Counted from the first letter of the stretch, positions 26,873-36,105 are shown. The stretch is DNA of 64,000 nucleotides from Nonomuraea africana (GCF_014873535.1 NZ_JADBEF010000001.1:496001-560000); one strand, 5' to 3'. The notes: generated by a model from the letters alone, not told the origin. Program-made: numbers and translations.

Positions 26873-28348
26873 GTGAAAGGTGCGCTGCTGGTCGCGGGGA
26901 CCACGTCGGATGCGGGCAAGAGCGTGGTGACGGCGGGGATCTGCCGCTGGCTGGCCAGGCAGGGGGTGCGGGTCGCGCCGTACAAGGCGCAGAACATGTC
27001 GCTCAACTCCTTCGTCACCGCCGACGGCGCCGAGATCGGCCGCGCGCAGGCGATGCAGGCCCAGGCGGCGGGGCTGGAGCCGCTCGCCGACATGAACCCG
27101 ATCCTGCTCAAGCCGGGCAGCGACCGCCGCAGCCAGGTCGTGCTCATGGGCAGGCCGCTGACCGACGTCGACGCCATGGAGTACGGCGCGCTCAAGGACT
27201 TCCTGCGGGAGAAGGCACTGGAGTCCTTCGACCGGCTGCGGTCCGCCTACGACGTGGTGATCTGTGAGGGCGCGGGCAGTCCCGCCGAGATCAACCTGAG
27301 GCGCGGCGACATCGCCAACATGGGCCTGGCCCGCGCCGCCGGCCTGCCCGTCGTCGTGGTCGGCGACATCGACAGGGGCGGCGTCTTCGCCGCCTTCTAT
27401 GGGACGGTGGCCCTGCTCGACCGCGCCGATCAAGCCCATATTTCCGGATTTATCGTGAACAAGTTCCGTGGAGCCGTCGAACTGCTCGAACCGGGCCTCG
27501 ACACGCTGCGCGCCCTCACCGGCCGTGAGGTGTACGGCGTGCTGCCCTGGCTGGAAGGCCTGTGGATGGACGTCGAGGACTCCCTCGCCCTCGACAACCG
27601 CCCTTCCACCACCGGCACGCCGTACGGCAGGCAGACCCTCCGCGTCGCCGTCGTCAGGTTGCCGCGCATCTCCAACTTCACCGACCTCGACGCGCTGGCC
27701 GGTGAGCCGGGCGTGCTGGTCCGCTTCGTCACCACCCCCGCCGAGCTCGACGACGCCGACCTCGTCGTCCTGCCGGGCTCCAAGGCCACGGTCGCCGACC
27801 TCGCGTGGCTCCGCTCGACCGGACTGGCCGACGCCCTCATGGCGCGCGACCTGCCGATCCTGGGTGTCTGCGGCGGCTACCAGATGCTCGCCCGCGAGAT
27901 CGTCGACGAGGTGGAGTCGGGGGCCGGCCGGGTGAAGGCGCTCGGGCTGCTGCCGGCGCACGTCACGTTCGCGAAGGAGAAGCGCCTGGCCAGGCCCACC
28001 GGCGAGGCGTACGGCCACGCGGTGTCCGCCTACGAGATCCACCACGGCGTCGCGACGGTGGAGGGCGGCGAGCCGTTCCTCGACGGGTGCAGGGTCGGCG
28101 CGGTGTGGGGGACGACGTGGCACGGGGCGCTGGAGAACGACGACTTCCGCCGCGCGTTCCTGACGGAGGTGGCCGCGTGCGCGGGCCGCGACTTCGTCCC
28201 CGCGCCCGCCACGAGCTTCGCCGCGCTCAGGGAGGCCCGGCTCGACGCCCTCGGCGACCTGGTCGAGCAGCACCTCGACACCGACGCGCTGCTCAGGTTG
28301 ATCGAGGGCGGCACCGGGCCCGTGCCGTTCCTGCCACCAGGGGTGTGA
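26873..28348 (+). CDS. cobQ: Cobyric acid synthase (CobQ/CbiP)
   Basis: 491 residues from GTG 26873. The enzyme amidates four carboxylates of adenosylcobyrinic a,c-diamide using glutamine and ATP. The N-terminal dethiobiotin-synthetase-like ATPase domain has '[19 protein letters not shown]' (residues 9-27), '[12 protein letters not shown]', '[15 protein letters not shown]' and 'DIDRGGVFA'. The C-terminal class-I-like glutaminase (triad type) has Cys333 in 'GVCGGYQML' and His390 in 'YEIHHG'. Length and order are normal. No B12 riboswitch-like space exists upstream; only 129 bases separate it from the divergent MFS gene. Confidence 0.95.
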   Translation: MKGALLVAGTTSDAGKSVVTAGICRWLARQGVRVAPYKAQNMSLNSFVTADGAEIGRAQAMQAQAAGLEPLADMNPILLKPGSDRRSQVVLMGRPLTDVDAMEYGALKDFLREKALESFDRLRSAYDVVICEGAGSPAEINLRRGDIANMGLARAAGLPVVVVGDIDRGGVFAAFYGTVALLDRADQAHISGFIVNKFRGAVELLEPGLDTLRALTGREVYGVLPWLEGLWMDVEDSLALDNRPSTTGTPYGRQTLRVAVVRLPRISNFTDLDALAGEPGVLVRFVTTPAELDDADLVVLPGSKATVADLAWLRSTGLADALMARDLPILGVCGGYQMLAREIVDEVESGAGRVKALGLLPAHVTFAKEKRLARPTGEAYGHAVSAYEIHHGVATVEGGEPFLDGCRVGAVWGTTWHGALENDDFRRAFLTEVAACAGRDFVPAPATSFAALREARLDALGDLVEQHLDTDALLRLIEGGTGPVPFLPPGV

Positions 28349-28477
28349 GCACGGGCGGGCCGTTGGGCGGGCGATCCGGTATGTCCCTCCTGGACGGCCC
28401 GATCCCGTGGCGCGGACGTGAGGGGCGCGGCCATCGCCCCTGGCGGGTCCGATCCAGCGTCTGCGGGAGCGGGGTCG

Positions 28478-29002
28478 TCAGTGGATGCGGTCGGGGATGG
28501 TGCGGGGGAGGGCGCGCAGCCAGGTGTCGACGTCGTGGGGCCACCACCGCCCCGCCGCCAGCCTGCCGAGCGTGCCCGCCACGCTGGCCGCCGACGAGGG
28601 CGAGGGCACCACCCGCACCGGCGCCGCACCCGCCAGCACCCCCAGCCACCAGTGCCGCTCCGTGGCGGGCAGCTCCTCTGGGTCGAGCACGACGTAGTAG
28701 TCGGGCAGCACCACCCGCTCGTCCCGCAGCGCCGCGAGCGTCTCCTCGATCGCGACCTCCAGCCCTCCGACGGGCTCGGTGCCGTCGAAGAAGCCCGCCC
28801 ACGCGCGCCCGACCTCGGCCAGCGGGTCGGCGTCGTGGACCACGTAGGTGGACCTCGCTCTGGTCACCGCCTCGGTGACCTGCTCGGGCAGCAGCTCGCC
28901 CGCCGTCAGGGCGCGCACGTTGTGCAGCCCGTCGAGCCCCTCGACCACCTCGGCCGCCTGCTCTCCCGTCACCACGACCACCGTGCTGCTCACCCGCCGC
29001 AT
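28478..29002 (-). CDS. Hypothetical protein
   Basis: 174 residues, start ATG 29002. No signal peptide or membrane segment. Alternating hydrophobic strands at the N-terminus ('SSTVVVVTGEQAAEVVEGL'), 'STYVVHDADPLAEVGRAW', and a C-terminus rich in Trp ('RHWWLGVLAG', 'GRWWPHDVDTWLRALP'). Codon use is normal for the genome and the frame is clean, so the gene is likely real. I do not recognise a family. It is convergent with cobQ (130 bases apart) and divergent from the small gene at 29096. Confidence 0.65.
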   Translation of the reverse strand: MRRVSSTVVVVTGEQAAEVVEGLDGLHNVRALTAGELLPEQVTEAVTRARSTYVVHDADPLAEVGRAWAGFFDGTEPVGGLEVAIEETLAALRDERVVLPDYYVVLDPEELPATERHWWLGVLAGAAPVRVVPSPSSAASVAGTLGRLAAGRWWPHDVDTWLRALPRTIPDRIH

Positions 29003-29095
29003 GTCTGGAGTCTACGAAACGCGTGTGCTTCAATCACCTGACGGGCATGTGGGGCGCCCGCTGACACTCGTTGTCCAGGACATTGGCAGGCCCCC

Positions 29096-29446
29096 ATGAA
29101 CGACAGCGACACCCTCGCCCAGCTGGCACGGCGTGCGGTCAGGGCGAGCAAGCGCATCGAATGGCACAACAGGCTCGTCCGCGACCTGGAGCTGACCCGG
29201 CAGAAGCTGCGGCGCGCCACGCGACTCATCGAGGAGCTGTCGGCCGCCGAGCCTCCGCCGCCCGAGTACCTCACCGCCGTCCGCTCGGCGCGGCGCCGGC
29301 CGTACCAGCGGGTGACGGTGGTGATCGACGGCTCGCCCTGCCTGATCGGGCTGGGGCAGGGCGGCTCCTGGTGGGGACGCGAGGCGGAGGACTGGCGCAG
29401 GACGGTCGAGGTCGTCAGGCAGGTGCGGGGGAGGCGGCTCCCGTGA
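29096..29446 (+). CDS. Small hypothetical protein, helical N-terminus
   Basis: 116 residues, ATG 29096. The first half is charged and helical ('LAQLARRAVRASKRIEWHN', 'LELTRQKLRRATRLIEEL'). The second half is a small strand-rich domain ('QRVTVVIDGSPCLIGLGQGG', 'EAEDWRRTVEVVRQVRG'). No family recognised. The stop overlaps the GTG start of the next small gene by four bases (GTGA), which points to translational coupling. Confidence 0.65.
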   Translation: MNDSDTLAQLARRAVRASKRIEWHNRLVRDLELTRQKLRRATRLIEELSAAEPPPPEYLTAVRSARRRPYQRVTVVIDGSPCLIGLGQGGSWWGREAEDWRRTVEVVRQVRGRRLP

Positions 29447-29628
29447 TCGCGCCCACCGTCTACCGGCCCCTGCCGCGCCCACAGGCCTGGCTGATCACCT
29501 GGATCGACGGCGAGCCGGTCGTCGTGATCAACTCCACGCTCGGCGAGGACGAGCAGCGCGCCGCGCGCCTGGACGCCCAGCGCGCCGCCCGAACCACCCG
29601 CCCCCCGACAGACCCAGAGTCGTCGTGA
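29443..29628 (+). CDS. Small hypothetical protein coupled to the preceding gene
   Basis: 61 residues starting GTG 29443. Begins 'IAPTVYRPLPRPQAWLITWI' and continues 'DGEPVVVINSTLGEDEQRAA', with a polar tail. It shares the 'IDGxP-hydrophobic' strand pattern with the second half of its neighbour ('IDGSPCLIGL' against 'IDGEPVVVIN'), so the two may be related halves of a paired module. Supported by the GTGA overlap and coding-like third-position GC bias; function unknown. Confidence 0.55.
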   Translation: MIAPTVYRPLPRPQAWLITWIDGEPVVVINSTLGEDEQRAARLDAQRAARTTRPPTDPESS

Positions 29629-29741
29629 GAAGCGATCGCATGAAGGCGGTGGGGCGGCCCCAGGCGGCCGGGAGAACCTGAGGTGGCCCGGAGAAAATGA
29701 GGCGCCTGGGGAATCCGGGGCGACCGCCCAGAGCCGACTGC

Positions 29742-30563
29742 CTAGGCGGTAGCGGGGCGTAGGGCCGCGGTGGGGGTGTCGGCGAAGAAGCGGACCGAGG
29801 TGACCGACTCCGTGGCGCCCAGCGGCCGCGTGACCGTGATCGGCTCGGCCAGCTCGACGACCACGTTGGTCTGCGAGGAGACCGCCACGCTGAGCCGTCC
29901 GGCGGCCACCGTGACCATGCCGGTCTCGTTGTAGGCGCGCGAGACCCGCATCGAGGTGATCAGCTCGCGAGGGATGCGCAGGTCGAAGTAGGCCCCGCAG
30001 CGGATACGCAGCTCGTCGTCGGTGAGGACGTGCGGCCTGGTGACGCAGGCCGCCCCGAAGGCCAGCCCGAACAGCACGCCGTACAGGTCGATCACCAGGA
30101 CGGCCACGCGGATCGGGGTCGGCACGTCGAAGGCGACCAGCAGGAGATCCACGGCCACCAGCTCCACGACCATCATGAACAGCACGAGCAGGATGGTCGT
30201 GCTCTGCTCCTTGGAGTAGGAGAGCGCCGTCGCGCCGGGCGGCACCCCGTGGCGCCGCCTGACCACCCACAGGCCCAGGCTGACCATGCCCTTCAGCTCG
30301 AACTCCAGCAGCTTGCGCACCGGCGCGGGCACCAGCAGCCCGTAGGTCGCCGACAGCGCCGCCCGCCGTCCCATGCCGGCCCGGCGCGAGGCGCCGAACA
30401 GCCGGTAGGCGGTCACCGCCTCCAGCGCGAGCACCAGCGCCACGACGGCCTCGCCGGCCACCAGGACGGGCGCCGGCAGCGGCACGCCCGCGATGAGCAG
30501 GGTCATGAGCAGCAGTTCGGCCGGGACGACGGTGTACAGCGCGGCGCGCGCGAGTCTGAGCAT
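29742..30563 (-). CDS. Membrane protein coupled to a MerR regulator
   Basis: 273 residues from ATG 30563; the frame upstream belongs to the regulator. Four or five hydrophobic helices (around residues 8-30, 35-55, 120-150, 155-180) alternate with basic loops ('RLFGASRRAGMGRRAAL', 'VVRRRHGVPPG'). A cytoplasmic strand-rich C-terminus follows ('FDLRIPRELITSMRVSRAY', 'VVVELAEPITVTRPLG') that resembles PH-like/bPH folds of small membrane proteins. The start codon overlaps the merR stop (ATGA), so its expression follows the regulator. Function unknown; possibly the effector of the MerR-sensed stress. Confidence 0.7.
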   Translation of the reverse strand: MLRLARAALYTVVPAELLLMTLLIAGVPLPAPVLVAGEAVVALVLALEAVTAYRLFGASRRAGMGRRAALSATYGLLVPAPVRKLLEFELKGMVSLGLWVVRRRHGVPPGATALSYSKEQSTTILLVLFMMVVELVAVDLLLVAFDVPTPIRVAVLVIDLYGVLFGLAFGAACVTRPHVLTDDELRIRCGAYFDLRIPRELITSMRVSRAYNETGMVTVAAGRLSVAVSSQTNVVVELAEPITVTRPLGATESVTSVRFFADTPTAALRPATA

Positions 30564-31300
30564 CACACTCTTCCCTTCAGGGTGAGCAACAACAGCCTGA
30601 ACACCTCGGCCTGGGCCGGGCTCAGCTCCTCGGCCAGCGCCTCCATCCATCTCGACCCCGGTCCTGAGTACGACACCATCGCCGTGGCCATCTCGGCCGG
30701 CAGGTGGTCGGCGAGGTCGCCGGCGAGGGCCGCGATCCTGGGGTCGCCGAGCTCGGCGTCGTCGAGCTCGTCGAGCCGCGCGTAGAGCTCGTGCCCCTTG
30801 GCGAGGGCCTCGGGCGTGGTGAGCGGGCCGAGGAGCGCGAGCACCTCTGCCTCGCCGCCCATGGTGCTGACCAGTGCCAGCATCTCCCTGTCGAGCTGGG
30901 CGAACCGGGAGCCGCCCGACGACAGGTCGCGCAGCGCCGTGGCGACGCCGGGGGAGACCAGGGAATCGGGGTTGAGGTCCACCAGGGCCAGCAGCTCGGC
31001 CAGCCTGTCGCGCCTGACCCTGATCGCCTCCTGCTGCCTGGCCAGGTCGGCGTCGAGCTCCTCCAGCACCTCGCGCAGCTCCTTGCCCGCGTCGTCGGCC
31101 AGCACGTCGCGCAGCTCGTCCAGGGACATGCCGAGCGCGGCCAGCTGCCTGATGCGGGACAGGAGCACCGCGTCGCGCAGCCGGTACTCCCGATAGCCGT
31201 TGGGCAGCCGTTCGGGTTCGGGGAGAAGGCCCAGGTGGTGGTAGTGGCGCACGGTCCGGGTGGAGACCCCGACCAGCGCGGCGAGCTCGCCGATCCGCAT
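30563..31300 (-). CDS. MerR-family transcriptional regulator
   Basis: 245 residues. The N-terminal MerR winged helix-turn-helix is clear ('MRIGELAALVGVSTRTVRHYH', shown only in part here: RIGELAALVGVSTRTVRHYH, then 'PNGYREYRLRDAVLLSRIRQ'), followed by the coiled-coil dimer helix ('GKELREVLEELDADLARQQE'). A C-terminal ~120-residue effector domain without Cys ligands makes a metal sensor unlikely; a drug or small-molecule sensor fits better. Its own promoter has the 19-bp MerR-type spacer and appears leaderless. The membrane-protein gene follows with a 4-base overlap. The divergent operon at 31412 could also be influenced. Confidence 0.9.
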   Translation of the reverse strand: MRIGELAALVGVSTRTVRHYHHLGLLPEPERLPNGYREYRLRDAVLLSRIRQLAALGMSLDELRDVLADDAGKELREVLEELDADLARQQEAIRVRRDRLAELLALVDLNPDSLVSPGVATALRDLSSGGSRFAQLDREMLALVSTMGGEAEVLALLGPLTTPEALAKGHELYARLDELDDAELGDPRIAALAGDLADHLPAEMATAMVSYSGPGSRWMEALAEELSPAQAEVFRLLLLTLKGRV

Positions 31301-31306
31301 GGCCTC

Positions 31307-31337
31307 ATTACATACGTTGACGTTACGTCAAGGTCAA
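31307..31337 (-). promoter_or_regulatory. MerR-type promoter with palindromic spacer
   Basis: Minus strand: -35 TTGACC (31332-31337), a 19-base spacer and -10 TGTAAT (31307-31312). The spacer contains the perfect palindrome TTGACGTTACGTCAA (31317-31331). An overlong 19-base spacer with the operator inside it is the hallmark of MerR-controlled promoters. Transcription would start at or next to the ATG at 31300, so the mRNA is probably leaderless. Confidence 0.7.
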
Positions 31338-31347
31338 TCTCGTAGAT

Positions 31348-31366
31348 ACCTACTATTCCAGTAGGT
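31348..31366. promoter_or_regulatory. Inverted repeat upstream of the ABC/LLM operon
   Basis: Perfect arms ACCTACT (31348-31354) and AGTAGGT (31360-31366) with a 5-base spacer, directly followed by a -10-like TAATAT (31367-31372). It lies about 45 bases before the first gene of the nine-gene operon. A dimeric regulator site is likely; the regulator is not identified. Confidence 0.55.
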
Positions 31367-31411
31367 TAATATGGGTTTTGTCGAACCCCCGTACCGAAGG
31401 GTCATCTCCCC

Positions 31412-33019
31412 ATGCCTAGACGCGTCACAGCGGCCGTGCTCCTCGCCGTCACGGGACTCCTCGCCGGCTGTGGCGGGGGAGCGCCCACGGCCAAGGCGGC
31501 GCCAGCCGGCCGGTCCGTGTACGGCGGCACGCTCACCTACCTGGAGCATCAGCCGCCGTCCTGCCTCTACCTCCCGGCGGCGGGCTTCTATCCCAACGGC
31601 GGCCTGCTGAACCAGCTCACCGACAAGCTGACCTGGCAGAACCCCGAGACGCTGGCGATTGAGCCGTGGATCGCCACCAAGTGGGAGATCAACAAGGACG
31701 CCACCGAGTACACCTTCCACCTGCGCGACGGCGTGACCTTCAGCGACGGCAGCCCGCTCGACGCCGCCGCCGTGGCGGCCAACTTCGACGTGTACGGCAA
31801 GGGCAGCACCGAGCTCAGGCTCCCCCCTGCCGAGTTCGTCAACAACTACGAGCGCAGTGAGGTCGTCGACGCCAGGACCGTGCGCTTCCACTTCGACAAG
31901 CCGTCGCCCGGCTTCCTGCAGGGCACCTCGGTCATCGGGGCGGGGCTGGTGTCGAAGCGGACGATCGGCCTGCCGTACGAGGAGCAGTGCCAGCTGAAGA
32001 ACGTGGTCGGCTCCGGCCCGTTCACCGTCGCGAACCAGATCGTGGACAAGCAGATCGACCTGAAGGTTCGCAAGGACTACAACTGGGCGCCGCCGTCCTC
32101 CAAGCACCAGGGGCGCGCCTACCTCGACGAGATCAAGATCATCGTCACCCCCGAGGACAACGTCCGCGTGGGCGCGCTCACCAGCGGACAGGCCGACTTC
32201 GTCCGCTACGTGCAGGCCTACGACGAGCAGACGGTCAAGAGCGCGGGCTTCACCCTCTACGCCGAGCCGACCAGGGGTGTCAACAACGGCCTCTACCTGC
32301 GTCCCTCCAACAGCATCCTGAGCGATGTCAGGGTCCGCAGGGCGCTGCAGAAGGGGACGAACATCAAGGAGGTCGTGGACACGCTGTTCACGCCCAGCTA
32401 TCCGGTGGCCACCTCGGTGCTCAGCCACCTCGCCCAGGGCTACACCGACCTGGCCAAGGAGCTGGTCTTCGACCCGGACCAGGCCAACCGGCTGCTCGAC
32501 GAGGCGGGATGGAAGCGCGGCGCGGACGGCGTCCGCGAGAAGGGCGGCAGGAAGCTGGAGCTGGGCGTGTTCGTCTCGCTGCCGCAGCCGCTGTCCAAGC
32601 AGACCCTCGAGCTCGTCGCCCAGCAGTGGGCCAGGCTCGGTGTGAAGCTGGAGGTCAGACCGGGTGACGCGGGCACCCTCGCGGTCGACATCAAGAACGC
32701 CGAGAAGACCGCGATCAGCCACGGCATGGTCGGCCGCGCCGACCAGGACGTCATCAAGAGCCACTTCCACAGCGAGAACCGCGACGTCATCCTCTCCGAG
32801 GACGAGAAGCTCGACCGGCTCCTGGAGGAGCAGTCCGCGCTGGCCGACGCCGGCGAGCGCAACGCGAAGGTCGGCGAGATCCAGCGCTACGTCATCGACC
32901 AGGGCTACGCGATCCCGCTGTTCGAGGAGCCGCAGGTGTACGGTGGCGCGCCCACCGTCCACGGCGTGAGCTTCGAGGCGGTGGGACGGCCCAGCTTCTA
33001 CTCGGTCTGGAAGTCATGA
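31412..33019 (+). CDS. ABC transporter substrate-binding lipoprotein (family 5, KPN_01854-like)
   Basis: 535 residues. The lipoprotein signal has lipobox 'LLAGC' (Cys about residue 21). The body is an SBP_bac_5 (oligopeptide/dipeptide/nickel) receptor: 'ETLAIEPWIATKWEINKDA', 'YTFHLRDGVTFSDGSPLDA', 'NNGLYLRPSNSILSDVRVRR', and the C-terminal 'IQRYVIDQGYAIPLFEEPQ'. The neighbours (LLM monooxygenase and CMD proteins) match a known conserved gene set in which this receptor is of the KPN_01854 type, so the ligand is probably a small organic nutrient rather than a true peptide. The stop overlaps the first permease by 4 bases. Confidence 0.88.
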   Translation: MPRRVTAAVLLAVTGLLAGCGGGAPTAKAAPAGRSVYGGTLTYLEHQPPSCLYLPAAGFYPNGGLLNQLTDKLTWQNPETLAIEPWIATKWEINKDATEYTFHLRDGVTFSDGSPLDAAAVAANFDVYGKGSTELRLPPAEFVNNYERSEVVDARTVRFHFDKPSPGFLQGTSVIGAGLVSKRTIGLPYEEQCQLKNVVGSGPFTVANQIVDKQIDLKVRKDYNWAPPSSKHQGRAYLDEIKIIVTPEDNVRVGALTSGQADFVRYVQAYDEQTVKSAGFTLYAEPTRGVNNGLYLRPSNSILSDVRVRRALQKGTNIKEVVDTLFTPSYPVATSVLSHLAQGYTDLAKELVFDPDQANRLLDEAGWKRGADGVREKGGRKLELGVFVSLPQPLSKQTLELVAQQWARLGVKLEVRPGDAGTLAVDIKNAEKTAISHGMVGRADQDVIKSHFHSENRDVILSEDEKLDRLLEEQSALADAGERNAKVGEIQRYVIDQGYAIPLFEEPQVYGGAPTVHGVSFEAVGRPSFYSVWKS

Positions 33020-33891
33020 GGAGGGCGGGGCAGGCGCTCCTGGTCCTGTGGGCCGCCTTCACCGCGAGCTACGTGCTGCTGCACCTGCTGCCGGGCGACG
33101 CGATCCTGATCAAGTTCCAGAACCCCGAGCTGGGCCTGTCGCCCGAGCAGATCGCGCGCATCAGGGAGGCGTACGGCTCCGACGGGCCCGCCGCCTACCT
33201 GCACACGCTGCTCGGCTTCCTGCGCGGTGACTTCGGCTACTCCATCGACACCGGCACCCCCGTCGTCGAGCGGCTGGCCGAGGCGCTGCCCGAGACGGCG
33301 AAGCTGGCGGGGCTCGGGTTCGCGGTGGCGATCGGGCTGGCGCTGGTGATCGCGTTCACGCCGTGGCTGAGGGAGCTGCCCTCGCTGTTCGTGGCGATTC
33401 CGGTCTTCTGGATCGGCATCCTGCTGATCCAGCTGTTCTCCTTCAGGCTGAACCTCGTCCCCGTGATCGGCGGCGACGAGTGGCAGCAACTGGTCCTGCC
33501 GGTGCTGACGCTGGCCATCCCCGTCTGCGCGCCGATCGCCCAGGTGCTGGCGCGCGGCATCGAGCACGCCTCCGCCCAGCCGTTCGTCCAGGTGGTGGCG
33601 GCCAAGGGCGCCTCGCGCCGGTGGATCCTGTGGCGGCACGTGGCGCGCAACGCCGTGCCGCCCGCGCTGACCATGGCGGGGCTGACCTTCGGCGAGCTGA
33701 TCGCCGGATCGGTGGTGACCGAGACGGTGTTCGGCAGGAACGGCGTCGGCAGGCTCACCGAGCAGGCGGTCAGCAGCCAGGACACGCCGGTGCTGCTGGC
33801 CGTGGTGGTGCTGGCCGCGACCGTGTTCGTCCTGGTCAACCTGGTCGTGGACATGCTGTTCCCGCTCCTGGACCCGAGGCTCAGATCATGA
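33016..33891 (+). CDS. ABC transporter permease (DppB-like)
   Basis: 291 residues with six hydrophobic helices. Family 5 permease features are the N-terminal 'HLLPGDAILIKFQNPELGLS', 'GDFGYSIDTGTPVVERL', and the EAA-type coupling loop 'RGIEHASAQPFVQVVAAKGA' followed by 'WRHVARNAVPPALTMAG'. The C-terminus ends 'DMLFPLLDPRLRS', as usual for DppB. Overlaps both neighbours by ATGA. Forms the channel with the next gene. Confidence 0.9.
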   Translation: MRRAGQALLVLWAAFTASYVLLHLLPGDAILIKFQNPELGLSPEQIARIREAYGSDGPAAYLHTLLGFLRGDFGYSIDTGTPVVERLAEALPETAKLAGLGFAVAIGLALVIAFTPWLRELPSLFVAIPVFWIGILLIQLFSFRLNLVPVIGGDEWQQLVLPVLTLAIPVCAPIAQVLARGIEHASAQPFVQVVAAKGASRRWILWRHVARNAVPPALTMAGLTFGELIAGSVVTETVFGRNGVGRLTEQAVSSQDTPVLLAVVVLAATVFVLVNLVVDMLFPLLDPRLRS

Positions 33892-34664
33892 AGTGGATCG
33901 TCGTCGCGCTCGTCCTGCTCTGGGCGGCGGTGCCGGGCCTGTTCACCGGATACGACCCGATCGCGGGTGTGCCCGCGGACAAGCTGCTGCCGCCGAGCAC
34001 CGAGCACCTGTTCGGCACCGACGCCGTCGGCCGCGACCTGTTCGCCCGCGTCGTCCACGGCTCGGTCCACTCGCTGTCGGGCGCGTTCGTCGCCGTCGGC
34101 GTCGGGCTGCTGCTCGGCACGCTGCTGGGGCTGCTGGCCGGCGCGCTGGGCGGCCTCGCCGACACGCTGGTCATGCGCGTGGTGGACGTGCTGCTGTCGG
34201 TGCCTGGGCTGCTGCTCGCGCTCACCGTGATCATCCTGCTCGGGCCGGGCACGGTGAACGTGGCCCTCGCCGTCGGCGTCGGCTCGGTGGCGACCTTCAC
34301 CCGGCTGGCCCGCTCCGAGGTGGTGCGGGTGCGGCGCACCGACTACGTGGAGGCCGCGTTCGGCAGCGGCGGCGGGTTCGCGGGCGTGCTGTGGCGGCAC
34401 GTGCTGCCCAACTCGCTGGGGCCCGTCATCGCGCTGGCCGCCCTGCAGTTCGGCGCGGCCATCCTGGCCGTCTCCACGCTCGGCTTCCTCGGCTACGGCG
34501 CCGAGCCGCCCACTCCCGAGTGGGGGCTGCTCATCTCCGAGGGACGCAACTACCTGGCGACCGCCTGGTGGCTGACCACGCTGCCGGGAGCCGTCGTCGT
34601 GGCCGTGGTGCTCGCCACGGGCCGGATCAGCAGGAGGATCGATGAGCTTGCTCGACGTGCATGA
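33888..34664 (+). CDS. ABC transporter permease (DppC-like)
   Basis: 258 residues, ATG 33888 overlapping the previous stop. DppC hallmarks are 'PSTEHLFGTDAVGRDLFARV' after the first helix, 'DTLVMRVVDVLLSVPGLLLA', the EAA loop 'EVVRVRRTDYVEAAFGSGGG' and 'WRHVLPNSLGPVIALAALQF', and the C-terminal 'GYGAEPPTPEWGLLISEGR'. The N-terminal extension before TM1 is very short. Its last 23 bases overlap the ATPase gene. Confidence 0.9.
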   Translation: MKWIVVALVLLWAAVPGLFTGYDPIAGVPADKLLPPSTEHLFGTDAVGRDLFARVVHGSVHSLSGAFVAVGVGLLLGTLLGLLAGALGGLADTLVMRVVDVLLSVPGLLLALTVIILLGPGTVNVALAVGVGSVATFTRLARSEVVRVRRTDYVEAAFGSGGGFAGVLWRHVLPNSLGPVIALAALQFGAAILAVSTLGFLGYGAEPPTPEWGLLISEGRNYLATAWWLTTLPGAVVVAVVLATGRISRRIDELARRA

Positions 34665-36105
34665 CCTGACCGTGTCGTACGGCGGGCGCCGCGTGGTCCA
34701 CGGCGTCTCCTTCAGCGTCGCGCCGGGCGAGGCCGTCGCCGTGGTGGGCGAGTCGGGCTCGGGTAAGACCACGACCGCCCACGCCATCATGGGGCTGCAC
34801 CGGGCCGACGGCGGCCAGATCTTCCTCAACGGCACCGACATCGCGCGCTGGTCCTCCCGCAGGATGGAGTCGGTGCGCGGCGCGCGGATCGGGCTCGTGC
34901 CGCAGGACCCCGGCACCTCGCTCAACCCGGTCAAGACCGTCGGCGCGCAGATCGGCGAGGCGCTGCGTATCCACAGGCGGGGCGACCGCCGTTTCGTGCG
35001 GCACCGCGTCGCCGAGCTGCTGGTCAGGGTCGGCCTCACCGAGGGGCACGCCGCCCGGTACCCGCACGAGCTGTCTGGTGGCATGCGCCAGCGCGTGCTC
35101 ATCGCCGCCGCGCTCGCGCCGCGCCCGCAGCTGATCATCGCCGACGAGCCCACCAGCGCCCTCGACGCGACCGTGCAGCGGCGCATCCTGGACCTCATCG
35201 ACGACCTGCGCGCGGAGTTCGGGACGGCGCTGCTGATGGTGACGCACGACCTCGGCGTGGCCGTGGGCCGCGCCGACCGGATCGTGGTGATGAAGGAGGG
35301 CCGCGTCGAGGAGCAGGGCCCCGCCGCCTCCGTCGGCTACGCCAGGCGGCCGGAGCGAGCGGACTTCCGCGCCCCCGCCCCCGAGGTGCCCGTCGCGCTG
35401 GCCGTCAGGGAGCTGGTGAAGGACTACGGCGCGGTCCGCGCGGTCGACCGGATCTCCTTCGAGGTACGGCAGGGCACCACCCACGCCGTCGTGGGGGAGT
35501 CCGGCTCGGGCAAGACCACCACCGCCCGCATGATCGCCAGATTCGCCGAGCCGACCTCGGGCGAGGTCGTCGTGACCGGCGCGGCGGGCGGGCGAGACTT
35601 CCGCAGGCACGTCCAGCTCGTCTACCAGAACCCGTACGGCTCGCTCGACCCGCGCCAGAGCGTCAGGCGGATCGTCGAGGAGCCGCTGCGCAACTTTCGG
35701 CTGGACGGCTCGGCCGCCGAGCTGCTCGACCGGGTCGGCCTGCCCGCCGCCCTGCTCACCCGCAGGCCGCGTGAGCTGTCGGGCGGCCAGCGGCAGCGGG
35801 TCGCGATCGCCAGGGCGCTGGCCGTCTCGCCGAGGCTGCTCGTGCTCGACGAGGCGGTCTCCGCGCTGGACGTCACGTCCCAGCAGCAGATCCTCGACCT
35901 GCTGGAGACGCTCCAGCACGAGCTGGGCATCACCTACCTGTTCATCTCCCACGACCTGAACGTCGTGCGGCAGATCTCCCACACCGTGTCCGTCATGAAC
36001 AAGGGAAAGATCGTGGAATCGGGAACCACCAGGGACGTCTTCACCGACCCCCAGCACGCCTACACCCGCGAACTGCTCGCCGCCATCCCCGAGCCGGTCC
36101 GATGA
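34642..36105 (+). CDS. Fused double ABC ATPase (DppD-DppF type)
   Basis: 487 residues holding two complete nucleotide-binding domains in one chain. NBD1 (about 1-235): Walker A '[14 protein letters not shown]', signature 'LSGGMRQRV', Walker B '[14 protein letters not shown]', H-loop 'MVTHDLG'. NBD2 (about 250-487): Walker A '[14 protein letters not shown]', signature '[15 protein letters not shown]', Walker B '[14 protein letters not shown]', H-loop 'FISHDLN'. In most bacteria these are two genes; the fusion is common in actinomycetes. In NBD2 the usual Asp-Glu-Pro reads Asp-Glu-Ala. Powers the importer of the preceding genes. Confidence 0.93.
   Translation: MSLLDVHDLTVSYGGRRVVHGVSFSVAPGEAVAVVGESGSGKTTTAHAIMGLHRADGGQIFLNGTDIARWSSRRMESVRGARIGLVPQDPGTSLNPVKTVGAQIGEALRIHRRGDRRFVRHRVAELLVRVGLTEGHAARYPHELSGGMRQRVLIAAALAPRPQLIIADEPTSALDATVQRRILDLIDDLRAEFGTALLMVTHDLGVAVGRADRIVVMKEGRVEEQGPAASVGYARRPERADFRAPAPEVPVALAVRELVKDYGAVRAVDRISFEVRQGTTHAVVGESGSGKTTTARMIARFAEPTSGEVVVTGAAGGRDFRRHVQLVYQNPYGSLDPRQSVRRIVEEPLRNFRLDGSAAELLDRVGLPAALLTRRPRELSGGQRQRVAIARALAVSPRLLVLDEAVSALDVTSQQQILDLLETLQHELGITYLFISHDLNVVRQISHTVSVMNKGKIVESGTTRDVFTDPQHAYTRELLAAIPEPVR

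Noticed and set aside
33237..35198. 653-residue minus-strand frame
   Set aside because: Antisense to the ABC permease/ATPase genes; repetitive Arg/His/Gln composition and no family features.
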